A stretch of DNA of 64,000 nt. Source: Kryptolebias marmoratus (Eukaryota; Chordata; Actinopteri; Cyprinodontiformes; Rivulidae). Location of the stretch: positions 1,982,538 to 2,046,537 of the forward strand of contig NC_051434.1 of assembly GCF_001649575.2 (NCBI RefSeq), read 5' to 3'. Both the position numbers and the translations under genes were made by a program. Below, piece after piece: positions 30,120 to 43,339 of the stretch; within the stretch, counting starts at the first letter, position 1; each line of letters opens with the position of its first letter. Below the pieces are notes generated by a model. The model was not told the DNA's origin. It saw only the letters and a program-made list of their open reading frames with translations, and ran no database searches.

Positions 30120-30245
30120 GCAGCTGAAACTCGGGCCGGGGAACACGTTGGGATCCCTCCGGAGGACTTGGAGTGTTTCCGGGGACAGGAAGATCCGGGT
30201 TTCCCTCCTGGACCTGTTGCCTCAGCGACCCGACTCTGGATCTTT
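30120..30245 (+). mobile_element. Degraded RTE/Rex-like LINE 3' end
   Basis: Reads like the C-terminal block of the 20.3-kb LINE: LGSLRRTWSV, RKIRVSLLDLL and PQRPDSG, corresponding to ...GIPPEEL..., ...EVWVSLLRLL and PPRPDP. Frameshifts and substitutions break the frame. Confidence 0.65.
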
Positions 30246-31164
30246 GTCACAAAGACTCCATCCTTCATATCTTACCTCACTGCTTACTTGTTTGGGTTTA
30301 ACCTAATTGGTTATGATTATACAGAGTTAGAATGAAGTGTTCTGATTTAAAAAAGGAAATAAATTGAAGCCACCCTGTTTCGTGTCTGCCTCTGTCCTCA
30401 GCCGTCTTTAAATCAACTCCTCTCAGAAATATCATCTTCCTTCAGCCTATTTTTCCATTAGTCACACTCTCCTTTTGTCTCCACACATCTCCCCCCCCTC
30501 CCTGCCATCATGTCACACTGTCATCTCACAGACTCCATCCATCCATTACACAGACAGCTGTTGTTACTCTCTGATGGGCTCTCCATTTTACACCCGGCTC
30601 CTGCATCGGCACCGTCTAAAATGGATCCTCATGGCGGGACTCCTGGGATGCTGAAGCTGCAGAGTGATTTAAGTTTGGGTGGAGGCGGCGATGACAGCAA
30701 CCTTAATGGGAAAACTCTGTGATTTACTGTTTGAGGGTTTGGGTTTTGTGCAGAGAATCTCTGCCACAGATGAGAGCTTCTTCATGCACACATTTACATT
30801 TTTTATAATATTAACAATTTCTGCTTTATATCGGTGATGTATGGCACTTATATAAAGTGAGCTATCTGTATGGATTGGATGGCATCTGCTGTCCTCTCAC
30901 TCCCACATTCTTTATGCATCCTCGTCTCGTCTCGCTGCATCTATGAATGAATCCACCGCAGAAACAGACTGAGAGAATGGAAAACAAAATAAAAAGAGAG
31001 CCAGAGATCGAGAGAAAGAAGGGGATACGGTGAGTTTAATTTTAGCCACGACACGTAATTCCCCCTCTTTTTTTTTTCCTGGGGCTTCTAAAAATAAACT
31101 CTGCTCTCGCTCTCAACCCCCCTTCGCCCACGCCATCACTGCTGGACCACATGAGAGGGTGGGG

Positions 31165-31180
31165 GTGTTGCTTAGCAACC
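31165..31180. promoter_or_regulatory. RFX-type X-box palindrome
   Basis: GTTGCTTAGCAAC is a near-perfect inverted repeat matching the RFX consensus GTNRCC(0-3N)RGYAAC with a one-base spacer. It lies in a GC-richer island. No adjacent promoter is visible. Confidence 0.4.
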
Positions 31181-31929
31181 GTATCCTGACTTAGCAGGTC
31201 ATGTGACTGCCAGACGACTTCCACTAAATGTAGTAGTACGCTGGTGCCCGTGACACACACACACACGTCTTATAAACATGGGAAACACACATGAAGGATG
31301 CTTAAATCCAGACCTATGAGACTCTGAGTAATTCCTTTGAGATATTCCTTGATAGTCCGGTCAGATCCAGGATGGGAACGGGTCTTGGGTCTGACCCGTC
31401 GGCCTGCCGGGTGTTTTCAGTCCGGTTCAGCTGCAGCGTTATGTAACCCTGGAGGATAATAGGTGCAGTTAGCTAATGGACGCCTCGGAAAACTGTCTGT
31501 GTGCCGAACCCGAGCCTTTTCACTCCTGGAGACAAATATTTGGAGAAACTGGGTCACAAGGTTTGTTAGTCACTAAGTGCATGAATGAATTTAAAAATCC
31601 TGAGTGAAAGAGAACATTTCTTATAAACGATGCGGTGTCACAATGAGAGGAAACGTTTTTACACCCAGGATGGGCAGATATTTGAATTTCTTTTCCATGA
31701 ATTCAATGAAAAAAGCTATTTTAAAGAAATAATGTAAAGTGGGGTTCTGTGGGAAGGTGAGGGTTGGAACGAGGATGGACCAGGACATCCGGAGTGTTGC
31801 CTTTCTTCACCACGACAAACCAAAGCAACGCCGATTCCATCTTTCCATCTCCAGCTCCATCGTTCCATCACTCCCAGATACCTGATAGTAATAGCTGACA
31901 GTCATTCCTAACACACCTTCATTGGATGA

Positions 31930-32060
31930 CTTGTGCATTAATATTTTCCAGGTTTCTAAACGGTTATAACGCCATCATAAACCAGTCTGGTCTGAAAGGC
32001 GGCGGGCGATATGCATTTCCTCAAGGAATGCTGCAGTCATTTAAGCATGCTGGGTCTGAT
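31930..32060 (+). repeat. Dispersed teleost repeat fragment (GCGATATGCATTCC family)
   Basis: Contains GGCGGGCGATATGCATTTCC followed by CAAGGAATGC, the end block of a repeat seen in pieces throughout the right half of the window. Confidence 0.65.
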
Positions 32061-33119
32061 GATGTGAATTATTTTGGTCCAAAAACAGTCAAAATAGAAA
32101 TTTCACTCATGGTTGTACATTTTTTAAATCCACATGCTTTAGTACAACTGAAATGAAAACAGAAGCATGTTTTACGTTTTAAAATGAGGTCCTGATGATC
32201 CCATAATCCTTTGCAGGAGGCTCCTCTCTAACATAACGAGCCTGAAATGACTGATAATAAACTTGTTTTAATTTGACAGGTGGTGTGTTGGTTTTCTCAT
32301 CAGTAATGCAACATCTTAGGAGAAAAATTAATTTACGTTAACAAGTAAGCTGCGTTAATTTCCTTCAGAGGCGAGGACGTTCTCAGCTCGAAGAGGAAGG
32401 GAATCTTCCCGCCTTCCTGAGCATTCACCTTGACGGGACCACAGGACCCCCTGAACGCCCTCCTGCTCAGGCCCTGCCATTGGACGGGAGACGGAGCCAG
32501 GGCCTGCTCCGATTGGCTGGCAGGACCCAGCCTGTTGCTGGGCTGTTTCCATGGAGATCACTATCATCCAGAAACAGACGGCTGGGAAGGAGTGACAGCC
32601 GATGATAACGACCGCAGAGACAGACTCGGTTATGGAACACGTGAAATGGGATTCTGTGAAGCTGTAAGGGAGCGGGAAAGGATGGGAATTGTTGAGGAAT
32701 TTGGGGAATTCTGCAGCAAAGATGGTGCACGTTGCTGAGACAACGCCTCTCCCTGCATCCTAATTAACACACATGCTGATTTAATATTGTTTAATCCTGG
32801 ATGCAAACTGTTATCCATGACTGCATGTTTCTGTTTCTGCTGCCTCATTAAAGCAGAGCTGCGCATTCAGATCACTTAAAGCCTTCAGAGACATATAAAT
32901 CCGATTATTAGGAATCCAATGTAGCAGTTTCAGCCTGTCATTATGATGAGAGCTTTCAGTACTTTAAAATGAAAACCTGCAGGAGCTGATGAGAGCTTTG
33001 AGCTAGAAATAGTGTTTTTAAAGCACCTGATTCACCTGAACTCTGTGAAAGCAGCAGCTGCTTTAGTAAAAACAACATCAGCTGCTCTGAAGGTGAAATG
33101 GGGGAGGGAAGAAGGGTGA

Positions 33120-33150
33120 CACATGAATGAATGAATGAATGGATGGATGA
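33120..33150. repeat. (GAAT)n/(GGAT)n tract
   Basis: About four GAAT and two or three GGAT units. Confidence 0.85.
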
Positions 33151-33289
33151 GCAGAAGATGATGATGGATGTTACCGACGATGAACGGGTGAAAGGCAGCC
33201 GGAGACTAAAGAGGAAGTAGATTAAACTAGAAAAATTAGCATTTTCTGCTAAGAGGCAGTGGGAACGCTGAGCGATGAATGACCAAATA

Positions 33290-33475
33290 CAGCTAAACAC
33301 CAGATAAAGGCTAAAAGGAACAAAATATTAGCTAAAAGCCAAAAGTAACAAAAGGCTAGCTAAAATTAGATACTAGTTAAAAGCTGAAAGAAGCAAAAAA
33401 CTACATTAAAGTGGGAAAATGTTAGCTGAATGCAGCAGAAGGTTAGCTAAAAGCTAAAAGGACCAAAGTGCTGAC
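33290..33475 (+). repeat. Degenerate AGCTAAAAG array
   Basis: Diverged tandem units of the form AGCTAAAAGCnAAAAGnAAC. Same motif as the arrays at 23.7 kb (inverted) and 52.3 kb. Confidence 0.7.
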
Positions 33476-35159
33476 TCAGCATTCACACAAGTTGTGAGTT
33501 TCTGCAGATAAACAACATTTTTATTCTTTCTTCCATTAATCAGCAATCAGTCCCAAACATAAACCCATTCCTGATGATGAGGATACCTGGTGATGAAGAG
33601 GCTCAGGAGCCATTTTGTCCCGCTCTTTCTGCAGACATGTCCTCGTCCTCGTCACATTCTTTGTTTCCAAGTTCTCCAACATATTCAGAGCAACATGTTG
33701 GATTTAGAGCAGGTTTCCACCGATGAGCCTGAAAGGTCAAAGGTGAAGTTTAGTTTTACTTCCTTGTTGTCTGAGGAGTGAAGCTGCTGTGGTTCGATGA
33801 CATCAGGAGATTAAACGGCACACGGAACGTCTAATTTCCTTTCCCAGGAGTTGAGTTTTCACTTTTTACCAAACTCAGTCAGTTTGTTTGTAGTTAATTA
33901 AAGTTCTGCTGCAGTTAATGATTGCTCTCACCTGTCAGGGTGGCAGGAGGGGGTCTAGTCTTATAGTTTCACCAAAAATAAAGACTTAAGCATTTTGTCT
34001 TTTCAGCCCTGATGGATGAAAAGTATTTTTGTTTCCTGTTGTCTCTGCAGAGCCGACAGCTGATTAAATAGAAATATAATTAAAGCCCATAATGAAGGCT
34101 TAACAGAGAAACATTACATTTATTGTTTGCCAACTTTGGAGCATTACCTCCTAAATGAGCCATATGTTTGCACCAATCTGAGATTAATGTGTTGCATTAC
34201 TTGCATCATAAACGGAGTCATTGGGTCGTTACTCAGTTTCGATCTGGAATCCCTCCCGCTGGGATGAAAGTTAGATGTGTTTAAATGAGGAGAATCCAGG
34301 CTTTTACTCATACCTGTGTGATGAAACGTGATGATTTCTGCTGGTTTCCTGCTGCAGCTCCGTAAACTGAGGGCGTCCTCTGCTGGAGAACAGCTGGAAC
34401 AACATCTGGATTACAGACCAGAAGAAAACAGATCAGTGGTTACTGACGAAATCAGATTTAAAGTTCAAGGGCCAAAAATAGTAAAATAAAACCAGAGAAA
34501 CATTTTAATGTGTGACCCGACAAACTATAAGATTCATGAGGGTCATAAAGGACTTTCAGGATAAAAGCTCTAAAGCAGATGGACCACGGTCCAGGTTCAG
34601 AACCAAATAAAGTCTTTTCTGATTCTTAAATTTCAGTGAAATCAAACTGTTATATAAAAATGTATCATATATACTTTAGGAAACTATTTACTCCCACAAA
34701 CTTTCCACTTCTTACAGTTTATAGATCAAAACGTAAGTATTTTTGTCTTCTTTTACCCAGCGTGTCGCTCCTGTTTTATTTCAAGTCACCCCAGGAAGCA
34801 GAACGAGTCTCTCATTGACTTCCATTACAGATCTTCAAAACTGAAAGTAAAATTCTTTTTTTAACTTGTCAACCTGTTTCTCCTACATAAAACTGCGAAG
34901 ACAGATCAAAATGAACGTGTTTCGGTTCAGGAATGTTGTCAGAGACTGAGGCTGAATCTGCCTGCTTTATTAAGAGTGCAGTCAGGGATAAGTCTGGTGT
35001 TTCAGCTTTTTCTGCTTTTTATGATGGTCCAAAGTTGGAAAATATAAAGTTTGCATTTAAAGCATGAATACATATTTTTATACCAAACTGTAAACTTTGT
35101 TGTACGTTAAGGAGCTTAGTGATCCTTTAAACGACAAATTTAAATTAAAACAAACCTGA

Positions 35160-35345
35160 TAAATTAGATTTTCTCTCTCAGAAATAAACCATCTACAACT
35201 GATTCCCTGTTGGAATCCAAAATAAGATGGCTGCTGAAGCTAATAAACTTTAGGAAACACAAAAATGATCATAACTCAATCAGTTTTACAGATATTCAGC
35301 TAAACTTCAGGGTGGCAGCAGCTGAACAATTAGGATCAGGATTTA
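35160..35345 (+). repeat. Dispersed teleost repeat fragment (AAGATGGCCGCC family)
   Basis: Contains CATCTACAACTGATT, AATAAGATGGCTGCTG and GATCATAACTCAATCAG, the middle part of the same family as 36330-36500 and 40200-40400. Confidence 0.6.
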
Positions 35346-36154
35346 TTGGATGTAAAAGTTTCTGAACAGTTGATTTTTTTTAAATCCTAACCAGGTTTAT
35401 AATTAAACAGTCAAAGATTTAAAAGGTATTTTTCCCCATCATCATCAGAAACTTTCTGCGTGGATCAGCTGAAATCTAAACGTCTCTATAATGTAATTAT
35501 TTTATTCAAATAAATGTTGCTTTAACCTTGATTGTGAATAACTTGTTCCCCGAGGGAGCCTTTAAAGCAGCTGAAAATTTAAATCCCGCTGACTGATTCT
35601 CCTGCAGCTCGTTCTGCCGACACGTTAATGACTCAAACTTTCAGCTTCGCAGGGGAAGCCAAGGGAGCAATAAAGCAGGCAGAATTAGCACCGAGACGCT
35701 GAAATAAATGCTGTGATGGCAGAAACGAGAAGAAAGAAGCAGTTTTTACAGGAAATAATCATTTCAGGACAGGAAACGGTGATGCAACCATCAGCTGACG
35801 TTTATTTTCCTAAATTAATTTAATGAAATATGAACCCAGGATTCTTTGAATGTTTTAGAATAAACTCTCTTTATGTTGAGAAATAACAGAGTTGTAACTT
35901 ATTTAGTAAAATGTTTAAAATGTGTCCAGTGCTTCATGAGATATTTTGCTAACAGACAGATTTATGCACACACAGAGGCGAAAACATCGTTGGGTGATAA
36001 TAATCTTTACATTACTGTCAGATCTGTAACACATGGTTTATTTACCTGCAGATAATTAGAAGCACTAGTAACAGCAGCAGCTAGCTGTAGCACTTCCTGC
36101 AGGAATCTTCTAATCTTCCTGTCAGAACGACTGAAGGTTTATAAAACAGATCTA

Positions 36155-36310
36155 GTTGTTTTAGGTCAGATTCCTACTCTGACTAGCCATTAGATCATCA
36201 GTCTGGTCATAATTAGACTATTTTTCTCTCAACTGAGGTCGTTCAGAAAACTATCTATGACAGGTAAGACGTTGCTTGTTTACAACCTTTCCACAGAACC
36301 ATAAAATCTG
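36155..36310 (+). mobile_element. TTAA-type MITE fragment
   Basis: ACTAGCCATTAGATCATCAG, CTGAGGTCGTTCAGAAAAC and ACAGGTAAGAC match the element at 43925-44440 and the fragment at 50483-50660. No ends are preserved. Confidence 0.6.
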
Positions 36311-36329
36311 AGAGGAATACTGTTTGTCT

Positions 36330-36500
36330 TCACTGTTAGCAAAATATCTCATGAATAACCCAACGGATTTTAATGAAACTTCCTGAAAGTAATGTCCAGA
36401 TGTTCGTCTACAACTGATTGACTTTTGGCGTTGACCTGATTCAAGATGGCCGCCCCAGCAACGTGATCTTTAGACGAAACAAAAAAGGTGCAACTCAGTG
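36330..36500 (+). repeat. Dispersed teleost repeat fragment (AAGATGGCCGCC family)
   Basis: GTTAGCAAAATATCTCATGA, ATTTTAATGAAACTTCCTG, CATCTACAACTG equivalents and TCAAGATGGCCGCC, in the consensus order I remember from cyprinodontiform fish genomes. Confidence 0.7.
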
Positions 36501-38094
36501 AGTTTTACAAATATTAGCTGAGTTTTTAGGTCTTTAATTATCTCGTTTTTAATCATTTTGTGTTGATAACGTTGACGCCATATTATTGTTTTTATTTTAA
36601 TTTAAAAATAAAGTTAAGTTTGTTTTCCTGAACACCAAAACTAGGAGCCAGAAGCTTTTCAACCTGCTGGAAATGAATCAGGTTTAATAAAAACAGTAAT
36701 TCTGACCCTCGCAGACAATCTCTTTGTCCTTTTAGAGCTGGAAGATTTTTGTTTTAATGTGATTTAGATCCTGAAGCTGTTTTAGATCTTTTCCTAACTA
36801 TTCTAAATTAGATTAATTGTTCCTGTTGACAGTTTTTTTTATCCTCCTTTAACCTTTTCTCCTTTTCTCCTCACTGTTGCTCCATCTGTGTCCTGCTGGG
36901 TTGTACTTATTCAACTCTGACACCAGGGGGCAGTGTTATCACAGCAGTTACACACACACTTTCTCTCTCTCACACACACAAACACACAGAGTCAATAAGG
37001 TCTATTGTGCATGGATCCAAAATGGTACCTGGCAGCTTGTCGGTCCTGTTCTTCTTCCTGTTCTCCAATTTCTACACTCAGAAGAGGAACAAAAAAACAA
37101 CACTACGCTGAGAGAGAGATGTGTGTGTGACTGTATTTGTGGAATATTTTCCACATCATGAATACATGTGCTGTATTATGTATGTGTGACTGCTCTATCT
37201 GGGAGTAAATATGAACGTGCAGGCGTGGCAGGAGCTGGATCTGTGACTCTATGATTTTATGTGTGTGTGTGACGACATCTGGAAGGTTTCTGTGCCAGTT
37301 TCATTTGTTGTTCCAGCTGAGACACACAGAATTAATCTACCTGGATTTGTTCGAAGAAGAACAGCAGCCTCGGAGTTAATCATGTTCACACGCAGCGCGA
37401 ACACTTGGCTTCCTCGGAGTCAAATTAGAATTTACAACAGGATTAAAATTCCTTAACATACACACCTCTCTCTTTGTTTGGCTTGTTTTAATTTCACAAA
37501 CAATTTCCTGATATGATTTTATACACAGGTGGATACCAAAACCCAACAAGGAGCAGGCAGTTCGGAGACGAAAGCAGACTAAAGCCCACAATCTGTCATT
37601 GATTCCAGCAGGAAGAGCGTGAGGAGGAGAGAGAAATAAAGACAAAGTTTCAGATAAAAGCTGCGTCCCTGCTCGCCTGCAGCGATAGCATCTCAGCCGT
37701 TCTGACGGGAACGATTTTATTTCTCAACCACCTCTTCAGGATGGAAATGTCAGTCCGAGTGCAGCACGGCTGCAGCTGATACCAGGTTTTTATTAAATTA
37801 TGAGGTCAGAGCAGGTAAAACATGACAGTAACCTGCTTTTACGGAGCTCCTTGGTCATCAGTCTCTCCAAACCAACTTCTCAGATTTCCTCAGAGATTCA
37901 CGGCCAGTCTCTGTTGGTGTTTGTCCTGAATCTCATTTTTTCAAGAGTTACACCTACCCCTAGATTCATAGAGTCCTATTTGAGTTCAAACAAGTTTAAA
38001 ACACTTCCTTAAATAATGAGACAAAGCCTCAGGAATCCTATAAATCAAAAAGGTCGAATCCCAAACCTCCCCTTCCTCTCCCCCCAGTGGTGTC

Positions 38095-38245
38095 CAACTC
38101 TGGTCCTCCATATTTTAGATGTTTTCCTGCTCCAACACATGATTCAGTGGTTGAATTACCTCTCTGAGTTCTGCAGGAGCCTGTTAATCACCCGTTCATC
38201 TAAATCATGCAGGACGGAGCTACCCGGCCTGTCAAACGGGTCACA
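38095..38245 (+). mobile_element. hAT-like palindromic MITE, partial copy
   Basis: Begins CAGTGGTGTCCAACTCTGG, then TTTTAGATGTTTTCCTGCTCC and AACACATGATTCAGTGG. This is the left half of a common teleost MITE with GTGTCCAACTC ends; the right end is eroded. Confidence 0.65.
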
Positions 38246-38666
38246 TGACAAATAAAGGGGAATGAGCTGCGTTTGCAATGAGACTCAACTATATTTTTAT
38301 TCTCCAATAAAAAGATTTAATCACCACCATAACCAGTGTAACGACTACTCTGATGTACTTTGTTTGGCATCATCAATAGTGCTCAACGTGAATAAAAAGT
38401 ATCTTTAATAGTGTCGAATTTCTCCAGATTAAAACAATATTAACAAACGTTTCTTGGTCGGTGTGTTCTGATGCATTATGTTCGGTATTCTCGTACAGAT
38501 TGATCAGCAAACTGAGGCGGCGTCTGCAGATGTACCACCCTGCTGTGGTGAAGAGGAAGCCGAGCCAAACAGGTACCGGAGGAATTACACTTCCACCCCC
38601 ACGAACGGGGACGAGCCCAAAGAACGAGATCATAAAACTCAAGCAGCTGAAACGAGTTTCTTCTGC

Positions 38667-38877
38667 AGCAAGGGGGTCAAACTCCAGGCCTGGAGGGCCG
38701 CTGCCCAGGAGGTTTTAGGTTTTTCTGCTCCAACACACCTGATTCAAATGGTTTAATCTCCTCCTCACCAAATCATCAGGTTGCAACAGGTCACCCATTT
38801 AAACCAGCTGTTTTAAAGCAAGAACATCTAAAACCTGCAGGAGAGCGGCCCTTGAGGAATGGAGTTGGACACCTGTG
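38667..38877 (+). mobile_element. hAT-like palindromic MITE, near-complete copy
   Basis: About 210 bp. The left end (GGGGTCAAACTCCAGGC, then GAGGGCCGCTG) pairs with the right end (AGCGGCCCTTGAGG, then GAGTTGGACACCTG). Internal AGGTTTTAG and CTAAAACCT are also inverted, so nearly the whole element is a hairpin. It has no coding capacity. Confidence 0.75.
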
Positions 38878-38939
38878 TTCTGCAGACCGGCTGGACTCGT
38901 CGTTTCAGGATTTTGTGAGATTTTATCTTGGTGATCTCC

Positions 38940-39115
38940 CCTCGATGCCTGATTTCTGCTCAGGGTTTGGTAGGGAAAGTGGATCGGATGTGGTTCGAAA
39001 CAGGAGAAGGCAGACTCAGATCTCGCTGGAAGGATCAAATCCCACAGCTGGCCTGGGAAAACCTGGGAATCCCTCTGGATGAGCTGGAGCAGGACGGAGT
39101 TGAAGATGGAGGGAG
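38940..39115 (+). mobile_element. Degraded RTE/Rex-like LINE 3' end
   Basis: One frame reads WKDQIPQLAWENLGIPLDEL, the counterpart of WRDYVSGLAWERLGIPPEEL in the 20.3-kb copy. It lies directly after the MITE and carries no (ATGG)n tail. Confidence 0.75.
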
Positions 39116-40084
39116 TCTCAAAATGCCAAATAACTGCCTATCAGGACAGAAACATGCAATGTGGGTTTAGATGCTCGCTGAAGATGTTTAATGATGACAC
39201 CAAACGTAAAACATCAGAATAACACCCAGCCAGATGTTACAACCCTGCCTGTTGGCACAATGTGCAAAATATACTGTAGGTGAGGGGCTAAGGGACAGAA
39301 GGGGTTAAATAGGATTAACTTCTAATCAAGGGTCAGGGGTGTCCTGGTTCTTTTTGAGAGGTGGAGGAAGGACAAATGGACCGTTACAGTTTGACTCAAG
39401 TTTGGAGAATCAGGGAGACATCATCGGCACTGAGAGACGTCTGTTTTTGTCAGTGAGTGACCTCTTTAACACCACCAGGGTGCAACTAAAAGTCCGCTTT
39501 TTAAACCATTAGAAAAGGGGAGAAGGAATAATGATGATTGCTGAGAAGAGCTGTGATTTCCAGACGTGAGGGAAGAAATGAAACGGCAGAGGGAGGATTA
39601 GTGTAAGCAGGTAGAGAGGGAGACTCTCAGAGATTAAGACAGAGGAGGACTGAATCAATGAGCTCGTCGATAGTGAATGGGAGAGATGTGATGAGAGAGA
39701 AAAATGGCTTGGAAGAGCAAGGAGGAGGAAAACGTCCCCCCGTCGTGTTGGAGCCCTGCTGAGAAAAATTGGCCCCTGAGAAAATGAGGCTCCACAAGTG
39801 ACAGAAGAAACAGTCTGGTTTGTTTTGTGTCATCATGGAAAAACAAAAAAAAAACCAGCTACATATTCAAGATGGTGCGGCGGTGATTCCCACTGGGAGC
39901 CAAGGACAAATACAGCAACGAAAGGTCAATGTTTGATTGGAAGAAGAAATCTTTAACGCCGCGAGAAGATGAATTATTAAATGAAAGGCAGATAGCTGAA
40001 TGAATCGAGACGGAATTAAAGAAAATGTAATGAAAGCTGAGGAGAAAGCTTCAGGCTGATGCCTAAAAAGATTACCTGTAAACA

Positions 40085-40410
40085 ATCTGAAACGAGCAGC
40101 ATGCCTTGAAGGAATGCATATCGCCCGCCACCTTTCCTGCCAGTCAGACCAGGATCGTCTCATGTTAGTTGATTTATAATCATTTTCATCAAACCTTGAA
40201 AATAATGCATTGAGACAGCTCAGCTACTTACAGCTCAACATCTAAGGTCAGTTAGCTGCGGTGGCCATCTTGAATTGGGTCAAGTCCAAAAAACATTCTC
40301 ACTACGACTCTGGGAAATAAAAACAATTACTGGCAGATTTTAGACAATTAATTCAGACAAGCTAAGCTGAAATAACACTTTAGAAATAGTTTTAGTCACC
40401 ATCTTGAACC
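40085..40410 (-). repeat. Dispersed teleost repeat fragments (GCGATATGCATTCC family)
   Basis: CCTTGAAGGAATGCATATCG followed by CCCGCC is the reverse complement of the family end block. Downstream, CAGCTAACTGACC-like text and GTGGCCATCTTGAATTGGGT are the reverse complement of the AAGATGGCC block. Confidence 0.65.
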
Positions 40411-41004
40411 TGCTGATTGAGCATCAACCTCAGGAGACATTCTTCAGACCTGGTCAAAAAGAGAAAAGATCCAATCAAACCACAGCTATCAGAGGTTTTA
40501 GATTTTCTCCTGACCTTACCAGATGGATGAAGCATCAGGTAACATTCAGCTGCAGCTCTGGGGTTCCTCCTTTCATGCCGTTTCATTGTTCCTCCTCAAT
40601 CATTCAAACCAAAGCGTTTCTGTCGTCAGAGACTCCCCTCACTCACTTTCCATCTTTGTCAAGAAGCCGAGCCCAGCAGGGACCAGGCTGAACTTAACGA
40701 TACGGTTAATTAGCCACAAAAGTGAACAAATGCTTGCTGACAATGAGCTTGTCTCGTCTCATCTGATCTGACAGCGACTCAGCAGAAGCCTCACTAAAGG
40801 CTTAAAATACCTAAAACCACACGCCTGAGAGAAACAAACCATCAGAACCTCATTTTATGTGCGTTTGACAGAAGATGATGGACTGAATGTTGCTGCAGTG
40901 GGACTCAAGTCTTATCTGGACTTATCTAGTCTCTTTATTTTAGCCTGCACACACTTTCTAAGATTTAAAGTAATTCTTTTTAGATGCAAACTTTAGTTCC
41001 AACT

Positions 41005-41275
41005 TCGATATGAATTCCTTGAAGGAATGCATATTGCCCAAAGTTTTAAACGAAGCTCTCACTCGATCAGTCAGCTCTCAGAGTTCGTGTTGGAGATGAC
41101 TCTCAGCTACAACCACAACCAATTTCAGCTCAACTTTTATAAAAATGACTCAGTTTTTGCATTTGTTTATGTTGATCAGCTGTGTTTAATCACCTTAAAC
41201 TGGGCTGATCCCAAAAGTTGAGAGTTTAAAACCCACCCATGAGATATTTTGCTAACACACACAGGTCACATGATG
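41005..41275 (-). repeat. Dispersed teleost repeat fragment (GCGATATGCATTCC family)
   Basis: GAATTCCTTGAAGGAATGCA then TATTGCCC marks the palindromic end block in reverse orientation. GAGATATTTTGCTAACACAC follows near 41240. Confidence 0.6.
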
Positions 41276-43339
41276 GCTCATCCGTGACACGACGTTCTCC
41301 AGAGGATCCACCAGCCCTGCCAAGGTGGGAGACGATACCTGAAAAGCTCCTGAAAAGGAAACAAACTATCACAGAGATAAAAATCAGAATAAATCAAACA
41401 AAGTTGTGACGAGGCAAAACAAAAAGGTAACAGAAAAACTTCTGCTCCTGGTTAGAACGGAAAACCAAGACCTCGTTTCTTTTTAATTTTACATTTTATT
41501 GGACAAGACAGTGAATTGTAAAACATATACAACAGGATTACCAAAAAGCATACAAAATGATAAGTGATCAGTGATACAGAAACTGAAAGAAAATCAATAA
41601 CACTCACAAAATATGATTACATCTCCAGTGTATGTGTGTTTTTTTATTAGCATTCCCATTTTCAGCTTCAAAGACATCCCGTGTTTGTGTATTTCCCAGT
41701 TTCTTCATCTGTTTTACTGTCAAAGAATAAATGTGAGAATTGAAAGCTAAAAATAACAAAGAAGGCACGTCTGGCTCTGTGGTGACAATGAGTGGAGGAA
41801 AAAAAAACAAAACAAAAGAGATGGGAGGTTAAAAAAAACCGTAGGAGAATTAGGATTAATGAGGGAGAGGACTCGGACCTTATCGGTGACGTCCACAGCT
41901 TCGCTTTCTGGCATTAAACCCGTAATTATGGGAGCGAAGACAAACCCAGAACCTTCATCAGTCCACCTGAAACCTCTGACTTCCTCCTCCTCATCATCAG
42001 CAGAAACACGGACCCTGTTGGGCTTCGTTTTATTACATTTCTTCACTTTAAATGTGAAGATTTACGACTTATCCTTAAAAACAGCAAAAATACAATTCAA
42101 GATACCTCTAAACTGCTATTAAACGTGAGGCTCCGGGTAAAACAGAATGATCCCTCTAAATGAGACCGCAGAGCCAGAACTCATAACCGAACGCTCGCGG
42201 AGTCATCGGTCTCTGATATAATGTGTCCTGATGATTGTCTTTTCCCTTTTCCCTCAATCTATCAAGAGCAGCCCGCTGGCAAACACATTAAACACATTAA
42301 TCCACAGGAAACTAAACATTCATTCATTCTCTGAAATTAATTTGCAGACAAAAAATGCAAAAGCGTCACATTAAGTCTCCCTTGATGACAGCTTTTGTTC
42401 TGAGGCAGGGAAATAAAATGCATCATACATGATTGTCTAACACTGAAAATAAAAATGTGGAACAACTTTTCCTGCAAAATATGGAAACAGCTTCTTTTCC
42501 CGCCTCCAACTATCCACGAAAATAAATATCAGAGCCTAAAATCAGACAAAGAAACGAGCTTCTCTCCCTTCTTGTCCTGCATCTAACAGCGACACTCAGG
42601 AAAAATAAACATTTTCTAGGTTTGACAAACCTCGCAGTGCGGAAAGTGTGAGAGTAAACTTCATCCGTCTTATCACGTAACTTTCACCTGATTTGACCAA
42701 GTCCTGAAATCTGCAGTTTCTGTGCCGCGGTGGGTGATTTTAACCGACACGGTCAGCTCCAGCCTGTTCTCTGACCGTCAACACGATAACTTAGGACGAT
42801 TTGGGTGGCTTCGGGAAGATAAAGCATGGTGAGGAAAAATAAAAGAGAGAGACAGAGAAGATTTCATTCCTGCAATGCACTCAGTGGCTGAAAGAAATGG
42901 CAAACTGTATTTTCGGATTTGTGCTGAAAACAAAACGCGACAGCCCGGGGAGCTGTCACACAACACAAAAAGGATTTCAAATAAAAAGAAAAAGAGCACT
43001 CAACTGAAATTAGATTTAAGCTTGTGGTGTGGATGATTGTGACAAATGCACCGAGACAGATGACTGGAAAAAAAAGCTGCATTTTTTTAAAATTCAGAAA
43101 TGTTTTTACAAATGATTTTTTTTGGCAAACAACCTCGGGAAAGTGTTTCAACAAGCCACTGATCATGCCATGCAGAGCAATATGAACAAGGAATAAAATC
43201 CACACCACTTAACTTTTTAATACTCAAAACATCTTAGTATTAAGTGACAACTTTAAAGTACTCATAAAAAGTAAAATATACACTTTGTTTTTTAGTCGCT
43301 CATTAGACATTTAGCACTTTTCCATCCCCTGTACAGAGG

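Larger units (their letters stand above)
19800..43300. other. Intergenic region between atp1a3 and nectin2, no supported gene
   Basis: About 23 kb of AT-moderate DNA with many stop codons in all frames. It contains LINE ends, MITE copies, mini- and microsatellites and fragments of a killifish-type dispersed repeat, listed separately. GC-richer patches at 27.7-28.1, 29.4-29.6, 30.5-30.7 and 31.0-31.2 kb could be regulatory but carry no exon structure I can defend. Confidence 0.7.
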
